DNA of 15,154 nt from Oscillospiraceae bacterium (GTDB lineage Bacteria > Bacillota > Clostridia > Oscillospirales > Ruminococcaceae), in the NCBI GenBank assembly GCA_020024235.1, contig JAHHUA010000024.1, positions 1 to 15,154 on the forward strand, written 5' to 3'. The notes beneath the pieces are model-generated. The model was not told the DNA's origin and made no database searches. It saw only the letters and a list, made by a program, of their open reading frames with translations. The number at the start of each line of letters is the position of its first letter. Positions within the stretch are counted from its first letter, which is position 1. The position numbers were made by a program, and so were the translations under genes. Of this stretch, positions 15,151 to 15,154 are shown one piece after another.

Positions 15151-15154
15151 ATGC
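15151..15154 (+). CDS. Possible start of a divergent plus-strand gene
   Basis: AAGGCGG (15134-15140) lies 10 nt before an ATG at 15151, on the strand opposite rpoB, in sequence where no gene reads toward rpoB. It looks like a ribosome binding site and start codon, but only four bases of the frame are in the window. A weak TTGTTA promoter element lies around 15081-15086. The product cannot be known. Confidence 0.3.

Noticed and set aside
1..15154. CRISPR arrays, tRNA or rRNA genes, insertion sequences, phage or toxin-antitoxin genes
   Set aside because: No spaced direct repeats, no tRNA-like cloverleaf in any gap, and no transposase, integrase or recognisable toxin-antitoxin product was seen on either strand.

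Overview
This AT-rich window reads as chromosome from an endospore-forming member of the Clostridia (low-GC Firmicutes). The evidence is the sporulation genes yabP, yabQ and a spoVB-type flippase, the Bacillus-like block flippase–mazG–(HU)–rqcP/yabO–yabP–yabQ–divIC, strong GGAGG-type ribosome binding sites, TTG starts, and RNA polymerase subunits of Firmicutes length and type. A Ruminococcaceae/Oscillospirales-like host is my guess from the style of the RNA polymerase and HU proteins; I could not test it.

Layout, right to left along the minus strand, which carries most genes. rpoB (11127-14876) and rpoC (7540-11109) form a two-gene transcription unit. It has its own perfect consensus promoter (TTGACA, 17 nt, TATAAT) and a leader of about 150 nt, and ends at a hairpin (7502-7528). 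A metal-dependent amidohydrolase gene follows (6685-7476). A 16-bp bidirectional terminator (6613-6648) separates it from a convergent plus-strand THUMP/SAM RNA methyltransferase gene (5447-6565). That gene diverges from the spoVB/murJ-like flippase gene (3684-5318) across a compact region with overlapping opposite promoter candidates.

mazG, the HU gene and rqcP come next. mazG and HU overlap by 8 nt, and a hairpin sits between HU and rqcP. The conserved cluster is then interrupted by a plus-strand gene for an unrecognised lipoprotein (931-2097) containing two diverged copies of one domain. It shares a bidirectional terminator with rqcP. Beyond it lie yabP and yabQ, with a candidate sigma-E promoter, and the first 25 codons of divIC, with a separate candidate sigma-A promoter.

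Functionally the window covers transcription (RpoB, RpoC), chromosome compaction (HU), rescue of stalled ribosomes (RqcP), nucleotide-pool cleaning (MazG), RNA modification, cell division (DivIC) and spore envelope/cortex formation (SpoVB-like flippase, YabP, YabQ). There is no CRISPR array, tRNA, rRNA, insertion sequence or phage gene. The least explained parts are the duplicated-domain lipoprotein inserted in the sporulation/division cluster, and the upstream side of rpoB, where a possible divergent gene start stands where rplL is usually found. I do not see clear evidence of a new multi-gene system.
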